Positions 44,833 to 44,976 of a stretch of 44,976 nucleotides of DNA are shown piece by piece. The DNA lies in assembly GCF_025993755.1 (NCBI RefSeq), contig NZ_JAMQHN010000087.1, positions 1 to 44,976 of the forward strand, given 5' to 3'. Numbering within the stretch: position 1 is the stretch's first letter; each line of letters opens with the position of its first letter. Both the position numbers and the translations under genes were made by a program. The notes under the pieces are model-generated. The model saw nothing but the letters and a program-made list of their open reading frames with translations, had not been told where the DNA came from and searched no databases. The stretch is from Thermomonas sp. Its GTDB lineage: Bacteria > Pseudomonadota > Gammaproteobacteria > Xanthomonadales > Xanthomonadaceae.

Positions 44833-44919
44833 GCGGCCTTGCGGGCGACACGCCGTGAATACGTCCATGTAGGCTCGCAGGCGGCATCCATGCCGCCGAT
44901 GGTCGCGTATGGGGCCGCC
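44833..44919. repeat. Large palindromic repeat, copy B (inverted relative to copy A)
   Basis: The segment 44841-44905 is the reverse complement of the inner part of copy A (41580-41648) with only a few differences, including the inner stem GGCGGCAT (44880-44887) and ATGCCGCC (44890-44897). Outer pairing uses GCGGCC (44833-44838) and GGCCGC (44914-44919). It lies 77 bp after the reductase stop and probably marks the end of that transcript. I see no gene in 44757-44976; a minus-strand open frame there is repeat sequence. Confidence 0.85.
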
Positions 44920-44976
44920 CATCCGCTGGCATCGCATTGGGCATCTTCCGAAAGGCAAAAGCAGACAGGCAGTCAA

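Noticed and set aside
44593-44976. A 127-codon minus-strand frame at the right end of the window
   Set aside because: It is the antisense of the reductase 3' end plus repeat copy B; part of its translation (MDVFTACRPQ) matches the repeat-derived frame at 41620.

Overview
The window is high-GC chromosomal DNA, densely coded on both strands. Gene content and order suggest a gammaproteobacterium of the Xanthomonadaceae/Lysobacteraceae (Lysobacter, Luteimonas or Xanthomonas type). The main clues are hrcA divergent from recN, nadK next to a PF06189-type 5'-nucleotidase, a large (about 1650 aa) NAD-glutamate dehydrogenase, a methionine synthase encoded as two proteins, a GntR(YtrA)-ABC operon, and a serC-pheA-hisC-aroA operon. 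The assignment is inference from gene content; no rRNA or other species marker is present. I see no tRNA, rRNA, insertion sequence, prophage gene or CRISPR array.

Layout. 1-3645: the 5' part of the heat-shock repressor gene hrcA (minus), then recN and sbcB, two DNA repair genes. 3646-3951: a palindromic intergenic repeat and a candidate promoter. 3952-6074: a secreted alpha/beta hydrolase and a secreted DUF4785-like protein, closed by a strong terminator. 6110-9558: a DUF2939-like protein, a 5'-nucleotidase, NAD kinase and a lipoprotein of unknown role. 9569-15811: glutamate dehydrogenase and an acyl-CoA dehydrogenase (catabolism). 15963-21449: a small unknown gene divergent from an ArsR-methyltransferase fusion regulator, followed by the two-part methionine synthase; the shared intergenic region holds a repeated operator-like motif. 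21693-27201: cardiolipin synthase-like enzyme, DUF2058 protein, SlyX, UDP-glucose dehydrogenase and two FKBP-type prolyl isomerases. 27369-30675: a probably autoregulated operon of a small membrane peptide, GntR regulator, ABC ATPase, permease and lipoprotein, with a dyad over the -10 box. 30713-35400: serC-pheA-hisC-aroA, all with overlapping start and stop codons (serine and aromatic amino acid synthesis).

35568-44919 is the most interesting part. It holds a PHA-system protein, an FHA-domain membrane protein, a patatin-like lipase, a phasin with a basic tail, a membrane-anchored Mrr-like protein, a repeat-rich soluble protein, a second short phasin-like protein, a TetR regulator, an acyl-CoA-binding protein and a 663-residue two-domain reductase that closely resembles the Marinobacter-type fatty acyl-CoA reductase (acyl-CoA to fatty alcohol). 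No PHA synthase or wax ester synthase lies in the window. My inference is a storage-lipid granule locus in which fatty alcohol production, acyl-CoA buffering, granule coating and lipid hydrolysis are encoded together. The TetR-ACBP-reductase part is bracketed by two inverted copies of a palindromic intergenic repeat.
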